DNA from: Cystobacter fuscus DSM 2262
Lineage (GTDB): Bacteria > Myxococcota > Myxococcia > Myxococcales > Myxococcaceae
Assembly: GCF_000335475.2 (NCBI RefSeq)
Contig: NZ_ANAH02000018.1
Location: 1 to 64,000 of the forward strand
Direction: 5' to 3'
Length of the DNA: 64,000 nucleotides
Positions 44,630 through 55,419 of the stretch are shown in pieces (position 1 is the stretch's first letter; each line of letters begins with the position of its first letter). The notes under the pieces are model-generated. The model searched no databases. It was not told where the DNA came from and was given only the letters and a program-made list of their open reading frames with translations. The position numbers and the translations under genes are program-made.

Positions 44630-46966
44630 TCAACGTGTCTGGTGCGAGTCTTTGGATGGAGCCGTATCCAGCCACGCGCGCAGCACGCGCTCCGCCGTGG
44701 CGGGGATCCGGGTGACATGCGCGCCAGTCGCATGCCGGATCGCGTTGCTGACGGCGGCGGCCACTCCCACCAGGCTCGCCTCGGCGACCCCCTTGGCCCC
44801 GAAAGGGCCCTCGCCATGCGGGTGCTCGAGGAGGATGGGGTGGATGGCCACGGGGACATCCGGCGCGCCGAGGACCTTGTACCCACTCATGGAGGGATTG
44901 GTCAGGTGGCCGTCCTTCCACACCAGCTCTTCCGTCAGCGCGAAGCCGAGCCCCTGCACGAACCCACCGTGGATCTGTCCCTCCGCCGCGGCGGGGTTGA
45001 TCACCCGGCCCACGTCATGGACGCTCCAGGCCTCGAGCACCTGGACGTGGCCGGTCAGCTCGTCCACCTCGACTTCCACCACCTGCGCGCCAAAGACGAA
45101 ATAGCCATTGCCCATCGAGGACAGTCCCTGGGCGGAGGTGCGTTGGGGATCGATGGGCACCGCCGGGAACAGCCAGCGGGAGGACGCGATGATCGGGCCG
45201 CCCTTGAAGTAGAGGGCGCGGGCGGCGATGGCTCCGAACGTGACCGAGGCCTCGGGCCTGCCCTTCACTCCGACGATGCCACCGGGTCTCAGCTCCAGCT
45301 CCTGCTCCGGACGCTCCAGCATCTCGCTGGCCTGCTCGAAGAGCTGTTGTTGGATTTGCGCACAGGCCTGGGTGAGGACCCGGCCCACGGTGAAGGTGGT
45401 ACGCGTGCCTCCCGTGCACCAGTCATACGGCGAGCCGTCCGTGTCCGGACCGGTGAAGTTGATCTGCTCGAGCGACAGCCCCAGCGCCGCGGCCGCCACC
45501 TGGGCGAGCGCCGTATCCGAGCCCTGACCGATGTCCACCGCGCCGGTGCTCACCGTGGCGGTCCCATCCTCATTGAGCCGGACCGTGGCGCTCGAGCCCA
45601 GCAGCGCCGAGACATGTCCGACCGCCGCCACCCCGATGCCCCGCCGCTTGCCGGGCGTCGCCGCACGAGCACTCCGCCGCCGGCTCCAGTCGGACGCCTC
45701 GCGCGCCCGCTCCAGGCAGGCCTTGAGCGTGCCGCTCTCGACGGGCGCGCCTCCAATCCACTTCTCTCCGGTCTCGAGCGCGTTGCGCAGCCGCAGCTCG
45801 ATGGGATCCATGCCCAGCTTCTCGGCGAGCCGGTCGATCTGCACCTCGCTGGCGAAGTGGATCTGCGGGTTGCCGAACCCGCGGAACGCCGAGGCCCGGA
45901 GCCGGTTGGTGTACACGCACCAGCACTCGATATCGAAGTGGGGGATGCGGTACGGCCCGCGCGCGAACCAGGCGCCCACTCCCGCGACGAACGGTCCGTC
46001 ATCGGCATAGGCGCCCGTGTCGTAGTGCAGCTTCACCTGACGGGCGAGGATGCGGCCGTCCCGGGTCGCACCCGTACGCATGTGGATGCGGCACGCGTGG
46101 CGAGATCTCATCATCACCATGTCGTCGGTGCGCGAGAACGTCAGCTTCACCGGCGCGCCGGCGGCCTTCGCCAGCGCCACGGTGATGGGCTGGTTGGTCG
46201 ACTCGGTCTTGCCGCCGAAGCCACCACCCACCCGGGGCACGATGACCCGGACCTTCGACATGGGAAGGCCCAGCGCCTCGGCGATGATCGCCTGGGCGCG
46301 AAAGGCGGACTGCGTCGAGGTGTAGACGGTCACCTTGCCGCTGTCGCGATCCACCGAGGCCAGGGTGGAGCAGGGCTCCAGGTAGATGTGCTGCTGCGCG
46401 GGCGTCTCGAACACGTCCTCGACGATCACCTCGCACTGCGTCCACACGCTGTCGGGCTCGCCCTCGATGAGCCGGATGTGCGCCGCGGCATTGGGCGTCC
46501 TCGCCAGCGCCTCACGCCGCTCGTGGAGCACGGGTGCCTCCGGCCTCAGTGCCTCCTCGGGATCGAGCACCTCGGGCAGGGGCTCGTATTGGATGTCGAT
46601 CGCCCGCAGCGCCCTGCGCGCCGTCTCGAGATCGACCGCGGCGACGGCGGCGACGGGCTCGCCCGCGTAGAGGACCTTGCCGCGCGCGAGCAGCGGCTGA
46701 TCCTTGATGACGGCGCCGATGCGGTGGTCGGGCAGATCCTCGGCCGTGAGCACGGCCCTGACCCCGGGCATCGCCCGGGCCCGCGAGGTGTCGTAGGCGA
46801 GGATCCGGGCATGCGCATGAGGGCTGCCGAGCAGGGCGCCATGCAGCATGCCCGGCAGGGTCATGTCGTCGGTGTAGACGGCGCGTCCGGTGACCTTCTC
46901 GCGCGCCTCCAGCCTTGGCACGGACCGGCCGAGGATCTCCCCCACGGGCTTGTCCTGAGTGCTCAT
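44630..46966 (-). CDS. Molybdenum hydroxylase large subunit (xanthine dehydrogenase family)
   Basis: Catalytic subunit of 778 residues that binds the molybdopterin cofactor. Visible motifs are [22 protein letters not shown] and, near the end, [12 protein letters not shown] with the catalytic Glu. AFRGFG fits the xanthine dehydrogenase/aldehyde oxidase branch rather than CO dehydrogenase. It hydroxylates an N-heterocycle or aldehyde with water, passing electrons through the small [2Fe-2S] and FAD subunits encoded upstream. The ATG at 46966 overlaps the end of the small-subunit gene. Substrate is unknown. No cofactor-maturation gene (XdhC type) is next to it. Confidence 0.92.
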   Translation of the reverse strand: MSTQDKPVGEILGRSVPRLEAREKVTGRAVYTDDMTLPGMLHGALLGSPHAHARILAYDTSRARAMPGVRAVLTAEDLPDHRIGAVIKDQPLLARGKVLYAGEPVAAVAAVDLETARRALRAIDIQYEPLPEVLDPEEALRPEAPVLHERREALARTPNAAAHIRLIEGEPDSVWTQCEVIVEDVFETPAQQHIYLEPCSTLASVDRDSGKVTVYTSTQSAFRAQAIIAEALGLPMSKVRVIVPRVGGGFGGKTESTNQPITVALAKAAGAPVKLTFSRTDDMVMMRSRHACRIHMRTGATRDGRILARQVKLHYDTGAYADDGPFVAGVGAWFARGPYRIPHFDIECWCVYTNRLRASAFRGFGNPQIHFASEVQIDRLAEKLGMDPIELRLRNALETGEKWIGGAPVESGTLKACLERAREASDWSRRRSARAATPGKRRGIGVAAVGHVSALLGSSATVRLNEDGTATVSTGAVDIGQGSDTALAQVAAAALGLSLEQINFTGPDTDGSPYDWCTGGTRTTFTVGRVLTQACAQIQQQLFEQASEMLERPEQELELRPGGIVGVKGRPEASVTFGAIAARALYFKGGPIIASSRWLFPAVPIDPQRTSAQGLSSMGNGYFVFGAQVVEVEVDELTGHVQVLEAWSVHDVGRVINPAAAEGQIHGGFVQGLGFALTEELVWKDGHLTNPSMSGYKVLGAPDVPVAIHPILLEHPHGEGPFGAKGVAEASLVGVAAAVSNAIRHATGAHVTRIPATAERVLRAWLDTAPSKDSHQTR

Positions 46967-47463
46967 GACCGTCCCTCCGAGGAAGCCTTCTCGCCCGGTC
47001 CCTTGCTCAGCGAGGCGATCGCCTCCACGACCTTGACGTATCCCGAGCACCGGCAGACGTTGCTGCCGAGCGCGTGGCGGATCTCCTCGACGGTGGGGTG
47101 GGGGTTGCGATCGAGCAGCGCCTTGGCGGTGAGGACGATGCCCGACATGCAGAAGCCACACTGCACCGCGCCCTGCTCGACCAGGGCCCGCTGGACCGGA
47201 TGGAGTTCGCCGCCGGTCTCCACCCCCTCGATCGTGGTGATCTCCCGGCCGCGAAGTGTCACGGCCAGGGACAGGCAGGAGAACACGGGTTCGCCATCCA
47301 CCAGGACCATGCAGGCCCCGCAGCTGCCCTGATCGCAGCCGCGCCGGGTCCCGGTCGCGCGAAGATCCTCGCGCAGCACGTCCAGCAGGGTCCGCTCCGG
47401 GGCGACGGAGAGCACGCGGGTCGTCCCGTTGATGGAGAGGAAGAGGGGAAGCTCGTCAGCCAT
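46963..47463 (-). CDS. Molybdenum hydroxylase [2Fe-2S] subunit
   Basis: Electron-transfer subunit of 166 residues. The plant-type ferredoxin cluster is held by Cys in [18 protein letters not shown] plus a later Cys in VFSCLSL; the second, helical cluster by Cys in [12 protein letters not shown] and NVCRCSGY. It carries electrons from the molybdenum site to the FAD subunit. The ATG at 47463 is set by the overlap with the FAD-subunit gene; the longer upstream frame is not supported. Middle gene of a three-gene operon on the minus strand. Confidence 0.94.
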   Translation of the reverse strand: MADELPLFLSINGTTRVLSVAPERTLLDVLREDLRATGTRRGCDQGSCGACMVLVDGEPVFSCLSLAVTLRGREITTIEGVETGGELHPVQRALVEQGAVQCGFCMSGIVLTAKALLDRNPHPTVEEIRHALGSNVCRCSGYVKVVEAIASLSKGPGEKASSEGRS

Positions 47464-48304
47464 GGGTGTGCTCCCGGGCAAGGGACAGGGCGCGGCCGAG
47501 CAGGCGGGGGATGAGCAGGCGCCGGTACTCGGCCGAACCCCGGACGTCATCGAGGGGCGCGGCGGCCTGGGCCAACAGCCGCCCCGCCTCGGCCACCTCC
47601 CGCTCGCCGAGCCGGGTCCCCACGAGCCGTTGATCGGCCTCGGCCAGGTGGAGCGGAACGGGCCCACACGAGCCCACGGCCACGCGCGCCTCCAGGCACG
47701 TGTCGCCCCTCATGGCGAGGACCAGCGAGATGGACACGGTGGGGTAGTCGCCCGAGACCCGGCTGAAGCGCAGATGGTGCCCCACGGCGCCTGGGGTGCC
47801 CCGGGGAAGGAAGAGCCGCGTGACGAGCTCGCCGCGGGCCAGGGAGGTCCGGAAGCGATCCACGAAGAGCTGCTCGACGGGAATGAGCCGCCGGCCACCG
47901 GGTCCGGCGATCTCGACCCGGGCCGAGGCCGCGACGAGGGCCCCGGGGAGATCCGTGCAGGGATCGGCGAGCGCCACCGAGCCCCCGAGGGTGGCCATGT
48001 TGCGGATGGCCGGATGCGCGAGCTGCTCCGCCGCGCTTCGCACCACCTCCAGGGCGCCATCCAGGTGCGCGTTGGCCGCCACGGCCCGGTGACGTACCAT
48101 GGCACCCAGCCAGAGGCCGTCCTCGGTCCGCGTGATGGCCGACAGCTCTTGAATCCGGTGCAGGCTCACGAGCATCACGGGTGAGAGCTGGCCCGCGTGC
48201 ATCATCGCCACCAACGAGGCCCCTCCCGCCAGACAGCGCGCCCCCTCCGTGGCCGTCAGCAGGGAGACGCCTTCCTCCACGGTCTCTGGCTCCGCGTATC
48301 TCAT
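47456..48304 (-). CDS. Molybdenum hydroxylase FAD subunit
   Basis: FAD-binding subunit of 282 residues, first gene of the operon. Typical opening ([14 protein letters not shown]), the FAD loop [14 protein letters not shown], the [20 protein letters not shown] segment for FAD and the C-terminal CO-dehydrogenase-like domain ([18 protein letters not shown]). It receives electrons from the [2Fe-2S] subunit and passes them on to NAD+ or another acceptor. Its 3' end overlaps the small-subunit start by eight bases. The promoter must lie in 48305-48523, shared with the divergent kinase gene. Confidence 0.92.
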   Translation of the reverse strand: MRYAEPETVEEGVSLLTATEGARCLAGGASLVAMMHAGQLSPVMLVSLHRIQELSAITRTEDGLWLGAMVRHRAVAANAHLDGALEVVRSAAEQLAHPAIRNMATLGGSVALADPCTDLPGALVAASARVEIAGPGGRRLIPVEQLFVDRFRTSLARGELVTRLFLPRGTPGAVGHHLRFSRVSGDYPTVSISLVLAMRGDTCLEARVAVGSCGPVPLHLAEADQRLVGTRLGEREVAEAGRLLAQAAAPLDDVRGSAEYRRLLIPRLLGRALSLAREHTHG

Positions 48305-48523
48305 CTCACCACCTCGGGCTCCCGCGCTTCACTGGCAGAGGACGCCGATTCTACAAGCCCCTCGTTGGTCGCGTGGGATGAACGCCTCGGGCGCTTGGAA
48401 TCCAGGCGCGCCGAATAAGCGGGACGAGCACCCTGTTTCCACCCGAAGGCTTGTAAGTTGGGTTGGCTTGCTGGCGCGACGACGTCATGGGGACCGGGTC
48501 CTCGCCAACGGGTGTGCGCATTC

Positions 48524-51500
48524 ATGCTGGATATTCCAGGGTACAGGGTTCTTGGCATCCTCCGGGCCATGGGCTCGAACGCGCTGTTCCAGGCGGTGCG
48601 CGAGGCCGATGGCCTGCCCGTCATCCTCAAGACGCCCATGGCGGCCTCTCCAGGTCGCATGGAGAGCGAGCGTTACCGGCGGGAGTTCGGCATCCTGCAA
48701 CGGCTGCGGGACGTGCGGGGCGTGGCCAGACCCTACGCCTGCGAGCGGCTCGGCGAGCGGCCCGTGCTGCTGCTGGAGCGGGTGCAGGGGCAGACCCTGT
48801 CCGAGGCCATGTCGAAGGGACAGCCCCTGGAGCTGTCCTCCTTCTTGAACCTGGCCCTGTCGCTGGTGTCCACCCTGGGGGAGGTGCACTGCCGCAACGT
48901 CATCCACAAGGACATCAAACCCTCCAACATCATCCTGGAGCCGTCGGGAGAAGCGCGGCTCATCGACTTCGGCGTGGCCACGCTGCAGAAGGTGGAATAC
49001 CTGGACGCGGCGCCGACGCACCTGATTGAAGGCACGCTGGCGTACATGTCGCCGGAGCAGACGGGGCGGATGAACCGGGTGGTGGACTACCGCACCGACT
49101 TCTACTCCCTGGGCGTCACCTTCTACGAGCTGCTCACGGGGCGTCGTCCCTTCCAGGGCAAGGATGCGCTCGAGTGGTTTCACGCCCATATGGCGCAGCG
49201 GCCCACGCCTCCGCACGAGCTCAACCCCCAGGTGCCCCCGGCCCTGTCCGCCCTCGTCCTCAAGCTGCTGGCGAAGACGGCCGAGGAGCGCTACCAGAGC
49301 ACCGAGGGCCTGCGGGCGGACCTGGAGCGCTGCCGCGAGGCGTTGAACGAGGACACGCGGGAGGTATTCGCGCTGGGCACCCAGGACCGGCCCGACCGGT
49401 TCCAACTGCCACAACGGCTCTACGGGCGCGAGGCCCAGGTGGCCACCTTGCTCGAGGGCTTCGAGCGGGTGACGCGCACGGGAAGGCCGGAGCTGTTCCT
49501 GGTCAGCGGGTACTCGGGCATTGGCAAGTCCTCCGTGGTGAACGAGTTGCACAAACCCGTGGTGCAGTGCCGCGGCTTCTTCCTGAGTGGCAAGTTCGAC
49601 CAGTTCCAGCGGGACATTCCCTACGCCACCCTGGCGCAGATCCTTCGCGGGCTGGTGCAGCAATTGCTCGCGGGGAGCGAGGAGGACATCACCCGGTGGC
49701 GCCAGCAGGTGAACGACACCTGGGAGGGCCACGGCCAGATGCTCGTGGAGCTGGTGCCCCAGCTGGAGGTGCTGGTGGGCCCCCAGCCCGCGCTCCAGCA
49801 GGTGCCCCCGCGCGAGGCCCAGCGCCGCTTCTATCAGGTGGTCCGCCGGTTCTTCGCCGTGTTCGCCTCCCGGGCGCAGCCCCTGGTGGTGTTCCTGGAT
49901 GACCTGCAGTGGGCGGACCTCTCCAGTCTGCAATTGCTTGCTCAATTGCTGTCCCATCCGGACAGTCCCCCGGTGCTGTGGATGGGCGCCTACCGGGACA
50001 ACGAGGTGAGCCCCTCGCACCCGCTGATGCAGGCGTTGGAGGGGATTCGCAAGGAGGGGGCGAGGATGACGAACCTCCGCCTGGAGCCACTGAGCGTGGC
50101 GCAGGTGGAGCACCTGGTGGCCGACACGCTGCCGGGAGCGGGGAGGGACGTGGTCGCCCCCCTCTCGGCGATGGTGCACGAGAAGACGGGGGGCAACCCC
50201 TTCTTCCTGCTCCAGTTGCTGGTGTCGCTCCACCAGGATGGCCTGCTGGTACGGGTGCCCGGCGCGGGCTGGCATTGGGACGCGGAGGAGGTGCGGACCC
50301 GCGACTACTCGGAGAACATCGTCGACTTCATGGTGGACAAGCTGCGCCAGTTCCCCCCGGACACGCAGCACCTGCTGCGCCTGGCGGCGTGCGTGGGCAA
50401 TGTCTTCTCACCCCGGATGCTGGGCTTTCTCGCCGACCAGGGAGACGTGGAGCAAGGACTCGAGCCCGCGTTCCAGGAAGGCATGTTGATGCGCGCGGGC
50501 CCGGAGAAGTACCGCTTCCTGCACGACCGCATCCAGCAGGCGGCCCATCGCCTCCTCTCCGAAGCGGAGCGCGAGGCCATCCACCTGCGCATCGGCCGCC
50601 TGCTGCTCGAGCGCCTGCCCCAGGACGAGACGCGCGAGTCGCTCTTCGACGTGGTCAGCCAGCTCAACGCCGGGGTGAACCTGATCGAGGAGGCCACGGA
50701 GCGCCACCAGCTCGCGCGGCTGAACGCCGAGGCGGGTGCCAGGGCCATGGCCGCGGTCGCACTCCGCCCCGCCATCACCTATTTCGCGACGGCCTTCCCG
50801 CTCATTCCGGGAGACCCCTGGGAGACGGACCCCGCACTGGCCTTCAAGCTGAAGCTGACCCAGGCGCGCTGTGAGTACATGAGCGGCAACATCCTCGAGG
50901 CGCGCCGTCTGGTGGAGAAGCTCCTTCCCCGGGCACGCACCCGTTCGGACATCGAGGCCTGCTACGGCTTGAAGCACGACGTCCACTTCGCCGCGGTCGA
51001 GCGCCAGGAAGGCATCGCCTGCATGTTGGAATGCCTGGCGTTGCTGGGCATGCCGTTGCCGCGGGACCCCACCTGGGAGGAGGCGGTGGCCGCTCATGAG
51101 GAGGTGTGGGTCCTGCTGGGGGAGCGTCCCATCGCGAGCCTCGTCGAGCTGCCCCCCATGACCGATCCGGACATGAAGCTGGTCATCGGCGCCCTCTTCA
51201 AGCTCTTCAATTCCGCGTTCTCCACCAACCCCCACCTGCTCGTCGTCCTCTTGAGCCGGATGGTCTGCCTCTCCCTCCGCCACGGCGTGGTGGATGCCGC
51301 CGCGCTCGGATTCGGCTGGTTTGGCGTCATCACCGGTTCGTTCTTCAATCGCTACCGGGATGGCCTTGCCTTCGCGCGGCTCGCCCAAGAATTCGTCGAG
51401 CGGTACAATCTGGCCTTCGTTCGGCCGGATGTCCTCCTCAGCTCGCAGTTCATCAGCTACTGGAACCAGCCCCTTCCCAAGGCGCAGGAACTCGCCCTCA

Positions 51501-53800
51501 GCGGCCTCCATCACGCGCTTCAGGTGGGGAACGTCTCCGCCGCCGCCTATTGCAGCCTGGATATCGTCCTCAACCGCCTGGCCATGGGGCACAACCTGGA
51601 GGAGGTCCACCAGGAGTCGCTCGTGCGCGGCGAGTTCTTGCGCAAGACGGGCTTCCTGGATCCCCAGGAGTCGCTCCTTCTCAATCAGCGCTACGTGCAG
51701 CAACTGCGCGGAATCACCCTCTCGTTCGGCACGCTGAACGGGGAGGACTTCGATGAGCGGGCCTTCGAGGCCCAACTGCCGACCATTCCCAGGAGAAGCA
51801 CGCGTGTCTTCTGGATCACCAGGCTCCAGTCGCGCTTCATGTGCGGCGACTACGCGGAAGCCCGCAGGGCCGCGGACAAGGCGGCCGAGCTCCTGCGGGC
51901 CAACAACGGCATTCTCTACTTCCGCGAGTTCCACCTCTACCGCGCCCTGACCCTGGCCGCGTGCTGCGAGGGCGCCCCCCCCGAGGAGCAGCAGCGGTTG
52001 CTCGAGAGCATCCAGGGCCACCACCGGCGGCTCGCGGAGTGGGCGGAGAATTGCCCCGAGAACTTCCACGCGCTCGAGCGGCTGGTGTCCGCGGAGCTGG
52101 CCCGTCTCGCGGGACGGCCGGATGAGGCGACATGCGCCTACGAAGATGCCATCCAATCGGCGCGAGAGAACGGGGCCACCCAGTACGTGGCACTGGCCAG
52201 CGAGCTGGCCGCGAATTTCTGGCGCACGCGGCGGGCCCCCATCGTCTCCCATGCCTTCGCCCGCGAGGCCCGGGCGGCCTACCGGCAGTGGGGCGCCCAG
52301 GGCAAGGTGCAGCACCTGGAGTCGCTCTGGCCCCACCTCTCCGCCCTGGCGAACACCGAGGAGGCGCTGACCACCAGCAGCACGGAGTCGACCCGGATCG
52401 ACGCGCTCACGCTCGTCAAGGCCCAGCAGGCCGTCTCCAGTGAGATCGAGCTGGAGCGTCTGGTGAAGACGCTGCTGCACGCGGCCATCGAGAACGCGGG
52501 GGCCCAGCGCGGCGCCCTGTTGCTGCCCGAAGGGGACTCGCTCTCGGTGGCGGCCACCTCGGATGCTCCGGCGAAGGGGACGGCCCCCGCGCTGCCCTGG
52601 TCGCTGCTCTCCTACGTGCGGCGCACGAGGGAGCACGTGCTCATCGGCGATGCCTCCAAGCCTCATCCCTTCTATTCGGACACCTACCTGACGCACAGCG
52701 GCGCGCGCTCGGTGCTGTGTCTGCCCCTGTTGCGGCAGGAGCAGTTCTGCGGAGTGCTGTACCTGGAGAACAACCTGGCGACCAATGCCTTCAGCCCGGT
52801 GCGCCTGGTGCTGCTGGGACACCTGGCCTCCCAGGCGGCCATCTCCATCGAGAACGCCCGGCTCTACGAGGATGTCCAACGCGCCAGGATGGAGCTGCAC
52901 CGGGCGAATGAAGAGCTGGAGCAGCGGGTAGAGGCGCGCACCCGCGAGCTCAAGCAGGCCCAGGCCCGGCTGGTGGACACGGCGCGCGAGGTGGGCATGG
53001 CGGAGGTCGCCGCCAACGTGCTGCACAACGTGGGCAACGTGCTCACCAGCGCCGTCGTCAACCTCGAGGTGATGCGCAAGGCGGTGGGCTCGCTGCGCGT
53101 GGGCCGCGTGAAGCAGGCGGCGGCGCTCCTGCTGGAGCAGCGAGAGAACCTGGTGGACTTCCTGACGAGCAGCCCCCAGGGCAGACACCTGCCGGACTAC
53201 CTGGGGGCGCTGGGCGAGGAGTTGGTGAAGGAGCAGACGCGCCTGATGGAGGACCTGGATGCGATGAACCGGCACATCGAGCACATCCGCGCCATCGTCC
53301 AGGTGCAACAGACGTATGCGAAGCGGTCGCTGATGACGGAGGAGTGCGAGCTGCCGCGGCTCATCGACGACGCGCTGCGCATCCAACTGGAGGGCTTGCA
53401 GCGCCATGGAATCACCCTGCACCGGGAGCTGTCGGCGGTGCCGCGGGTGAGGGCGGACAAGCACAAGGTGCTGCAAATCCTCATCAACCTCATCAGCAAC
53501 GCCAAACAGGCGCTGGAGCCGATGCCCGAGGGCCAGCGCAACCTGTGGGTGAGGATGAAGACGGAGGGGCCGGTGGTCCGCATCCAGGTGGTGGATGATG
53601 GCGTGGGCATTGCCCCCGAGGTGAAGGACAAGCTGTTCTCCCACGGCTTCACCACGCGCAAGGACGGCCACGGCTTCGGTCTGCACTCCAGCGCGTTGGC
53701 GGCACAACTGCTCAAGGGCCGCCTGTTGATCGAGAGCGAGGGTCCCGGCCGGGGCGCCGTGACCACGCTGGAGCTTCCGCTCGACCCGGCGCGCTCGTAG
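48524..53800 (+). CDS. Ser/Thr kinase - AAA ATPase - GAF - histidine kinase hybrid
   Basis: Protein of 1758 residues. In order: Ser/Thr kinase domain (about 5-270; HKDIKPSNIIL near 127, LIDFGVATL, YMSPEQTGRMN); AAA/STAND-like ATPase (about 310-560; Walker A SGYSGIGKSS near 329, VFLDDLQWADL); a long helical, TPR-like region to about 1260; GAF domain (about 1295-1450); a short coiled coil; and a histidine-kinase core with H box NVLHNVGNVLTSAVVNLE near 1500, N box LINLISNAKQAL near 1655, DDGVGIAP and GHGFGLHSSA. The family occurs in myxobacteria and cyanobacteria. The ATG at 48524 (MLDIPGYRVLG) starts directly at the kinase domain. Divergent from the molybdenum hydroxylase operon; no cognate regulator adjacent. 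Confidence 0.92.
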   Translation: MLDIPGYRVLGILRAMGSNALFQAVREADGLPVILKTPMAASPGRMESERYRREFGILQRLRDVRGVARPYACERLGERPVLLLERVQGQTLSEAMSKGQPLELSSFLNLALSLVSTLGEVHCRNVIHKDIKPSNIILEPSGEARLIDFGVATLQKVEYLDAAPTHLIEGTLAYMSPEQTGRMNRVVDYRTDFYSLGVTFYELLTGRRPFQGKDALEWFHAHMAQRPTPPHELNPQVPPALSALVLKLLAKTAEERYQSTEGLRADLERCREALNEDTREVFALGTQDRPDRFQLPQRLYGREAQVATLLEGFERVTRTGRPELFLVSGYSGIGKSSVVNELHKPVVQCRGFFLSGKFDQFQRDIPYATLAQILRGLVQQLLAGSEEDITRWRQQVNDTWEGHGQMLVELVPQLEVLVGPQPALQQVPPREAQRRFYQVVRRFFAVFASRAQPLVVFLDDLQWADLSSLQLLAQLLSHPDSPPVLWMGAYRDNEVSPSHPLMQALEGIRKEGARMTNLRLEPLSVAQVEHLVADTLPGAGRDVVAPLSAMVHEKTGGNPFFLLQLLVSLHQDGLLVRVPGAGWHWDAEEVRTRDYSENIVDFMVDKLRQFPPDTQHLLRLAACVGNVFSPRMLGFLADQGDVEQGLEPAFQEGMLMRAGPEKYRFLHDRIQQAAHRLLSEAEREAIHLRIGRLLLERLPQDETRESLFDVVSQLNAGVNLIEEATERHQLARLNAEAGARAMAAVALRPAITYFATAFPLIPGDPWETDPALAFKLKLTQARCEYMSGNILEARRLVEKLLPRARTRSDIEACYGLKHDVHFAAVERQEGIACMLECLALLGMPLPRDPTWEEAVAAHEEVWVLLGERPIASLVELPPMTDPDMKLVIGALFKLFNSAFSTNPHLLVVLLSRMVCLSLRHGVVDAAALGFGWFGVITGSFFNRYRDGLAFARLAQEFVERYNLAFVRPDVLLSSQFISYWNQPLPKAQELALSGLHHALQVGNVSAAAYCSLDIVLNRLAMGHNLEEVHQESLVRGEFLRKTGFLDPQESLLLNQRYVQQLRGITLSFGTLNGEDFDERAFEAQLPTIPRRSTRVFWITRLQSRFMCGDYAEARRAADKAAELLRANNGILYFREFHLYRALTLAACCEGAPPEEQQRLLESIQGHHRRLAEWAENCPENFHALERLVSAELARLAGRPDEATCAYEDAIQSARENGATQYVALASELAANFWRTRRAPIVSHAFAREARAAYRQWGAQGKVQHLESLWPHLSALANTEEALTTSSTESTRIDALTLVKAQQAVSSEIELERLVKTLLHAAIENAGAQRGALLLPEGDSLSVAATSDAPAKGTAPALPWSLLSYVRRTREHVLIGDASKPHPFYSDTYLTHSGARSVLCLPLLRQEQFCGVLYLENNLATNAFSPVRLVLLGHLASQAAISIENARLYEDVQRARMELHRANEELEQRVEARTRELKQAQARLVDTAREVGMAEVAANVLHNVGNVLTSAVVNLEVMRKAVGSLRVGRVKQAAALLLEQRENLVDFLTSSPQGRHLPDYLGALGEELVKEQTRLMEDLDAMNRHIEHIRAIVQVQQTYAKRSLMTEECELPRLIDDALRIQLEGLQRHGITLHRELSAVPRVRADKHKVLQILINLISNAKQALEPMPEGQRNLWVRMKTEGPVVRIQVVDDGVGIAPEVKDKLFSHGFTTRKDGHGFGLHSSALAAQLLKGRLLIESEGPGRGAVTTLELPLDPARS

Positions 53801-53803
53801 CCG

Positions 53804-54268
53804 TCAGCGCCCGCGGGCCTCGTCTCCACGCAGGACCATGCACGAGCTGAACACCTTGGCCACGAGGCTGCCCTTGTCGTCCTCGACCTCGCACTCGATC
53901 AGCCCGAGCGTTCGCGTCCGCTTGACCACACGTCCGGTCGCGCGCAGGCGCGCGTTCCAGATGGGCTTGAGGAACTTCGTCGTGAGATCGAGCGTGGTGA
54001 AGCTCTCCTCGTCCTCGAGCGTCGTGGACATGGCCGCGCCCATCGCCAGATCGGCCAGGTCGCAGATCACTCCCCCGTGCAGCGTCCCCATGGGATTGGC
54101 ATGGCGCGCCGAGGCGTCCAGCTCCATGACGACACGGCTCGGCTCGACGCTGGTGAGCAGCAGCCCCAGGAGTCGAGCGATCGGAGGAGGGGGCAGTTCT
54201 CCCCGGAGCATCTTCTCCATGTCCTGGAGGTGCCGCGTGGTCTTGGGGGAGGGGATGGGATTGGTCAT
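53804..54268 (-). CDS. PaaI-type thioesterase (4HBT hotdog fold)
   Basis: Cytoplasmic protein of 154 residues with a hotdog fold. The conserved segment NPMGTLHGGVICDLADLAMG carries the Gly-Gly turn and the Asp of PaaI-type acyl-CoA thioesterases. The rest (TTLDLTTKFLKPIWNARLRA, then the edge strand VVKRTRTLGLIECEVEDDKG) matches the usual strand pattern. It likely hydrolyses aryl- or acyl-CoA; substrate unknown. It converges on the hybrid kinase gene with only three bases between stops. Confidence 0.87.
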   Translation of the reverse strand: MTNPIPSPKTTRHLQDMEKMLRGELPPPPIARLLGLLLTSVEPSRVVMELDASARHANPMGTLHGGVICDLADLAMGAAMSTTLEDEESFTTLDLTTKFLKPIWNARLRATGRVVKRTRTLGLIECEVEDDKGSLVAKVFSSCMVLRGDEARGR

Positions 54269-54495
54269 GACTTCTCCTCGGCGTGTCTGGGCGGACCCTT
54301 CTTTTTTGAGATTACGAGCATAATACGAAATGGGTCACCCGTACCAGGGAATCGACGTCCCGCCCCACTTCCTCGTGGGCTCTACCGTCCGGCTTCGCCC
54401 AGGAGCTTTCAGCTATCCGGAGCGCGCGAGGAGGAGAAGAGGGCTCAGCTGATCTAGGCTCGGGGGCGTCCACTCTCTTCTGAACGAGGTGCTCC

Positions 54496-55374
54496 ATGCC
54501 CACGGATTCCGCTGGTTCCTCGACGCCCCCCGCCGCCGCGCCCGCGGCCGGTGCTGGCGGTCAGCCCCCCTTGCTCAACGCGCGCTTCGCCCCCGTGCCG
54601 GAGTTGGCGGGGGTGCTCGCCGGCCAGTCGCCGCTCGCCAAGGGCTCGAAGGGAGCGGGTGTGCGCGCCGTGCAGCAGGCCCTCCTCGACATGGGCTTCA
54701 GCGTCCCCGGGGGTGGCGCGGATGGCATCTTTGGCGCGCAGTCGGCCAAGGCCGTGCGCAACTTCCAGGTGCATGCCCGCTCGGCCTTTCCCGGGGTGCA
54801 GCCCACCGGCACCGTGGACGTCGCCACCCTGCGCGCCCTCGATGCGCTCGCCCCGGCTCCGGGTCAGCGCGGCCAGACGCAGCGCCTGCCCCCGCCCCAG
54901 TACAAGGGCACGCCCGTGCGCGTGGTGGTGGTGAAGGACGAGCACCGCACCTTCCTCTTCGACGTCCTGGGCCGGCTCCAGTCCATCTTCGGCAACGCCG
55001 TGGGCACGGGCACCACCCGCACGGACCCTGGTCTGAAGAAGGTGACGGGCAAGCTCAACGAGGCGCAGTCGCGCGAGCTCGGCAAGAAGCTGTGGGGCGG
55101 CCCCGTCTTCGGGCCGCGCATCATCGACCTGTCGTGGGCCGATGGCTCGCGCTCGGGCGAGGAGCTGCATGGCACCAGCGCTCCCGCCGACCTCGGGGAG
55201 GATGTCTCGCATGGGTGCGTCCGCCACGACAACGCCGACATCATCGTCCTCGCCGACGCGCTGAAGGTGGGTGACATGGTGGCCGTCGTCGACAGCATCA
55301 CCGATCCGAACCTGGGAACCCCGCCGCCCGTCACGCCGCCCGACCTCTCCGGCGCGGTGGCCTCGCGCAAGTAG
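54496..55374 (+). CDS. L,D-transpeptidase with peptidoglycan-binding domain, no signal peptide
   Basis: Protein of 292 residues. An Ala/Pro-rich start (about 1-45) leads to a PG_binding_1 domain (46-120; LAKGSKGAGVRAVQQALLDM, then GIFGAQSAKAVRNFQ) and a YkuD-type L,D-transpeptidase domain (about 140-270) with catalytic SHGCVRHDNAD near 237. These enzymes cross-link peptidoglycan or attach proteins to it. No export signal is visible, which is odd for a wall enzyme; export by another route, or a non-standard start, must be considered. It lies upstream of a GHSHGG hydrolase on the same strand, 45 bases apart. Confidence 0.82.
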   Translation: MPTDSAGSSTPPAAAPAAGAGGQPPLLNARFAPVPELAGVLAGQSPLAKGSKGAGVRAVQQALLDMGFSVPGGGADGIFGAQSAKAVRNFQVHARSAFPGVQPTGTVDVATLRALDALAPAPGQRGQTQRLPPPQYKGTPVRVVVVKDEHRTFLFDVLGRLQSIFGNAVGTGTTRTDPGLKKVTGKLNEAQSRELGKKLWGGPVFGPRIIDLSWADGSRSGEELHGTSAPADLGEDVSHGCVRHDNADIIVLADALKVGDMVAVVDSITDPNLGTPPPVTPPDLSGAVASRK

Positions 55375-55419
55375 CCCCTCCCTGGCCATCCCACGAGTGT
55401 TCGGTGGTAGACTGTCCTT

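Noticed and set aside
44528-47332. 934-codon plus-strand frame opposite the molybdenum hydroxylase genes
   Set aside because: Antisense shadow, no domain; the minus strand has clear hydroxylase motifs.
44630-48304. Carbon monoxide dehydrogenase (cox) operon
   Set aside because: Subunit types match the wider family, but the large subunit has AFRGFG of the xanthine dehydrogenase/aldehyde oxidase branch rather than the CoxL active-site loop.
50408-53707. 1099-codon minus-strand frame inside the hybrid kinase gene
   Set aside because: Antisense shadow of the plus-strand kinase with no motifs.
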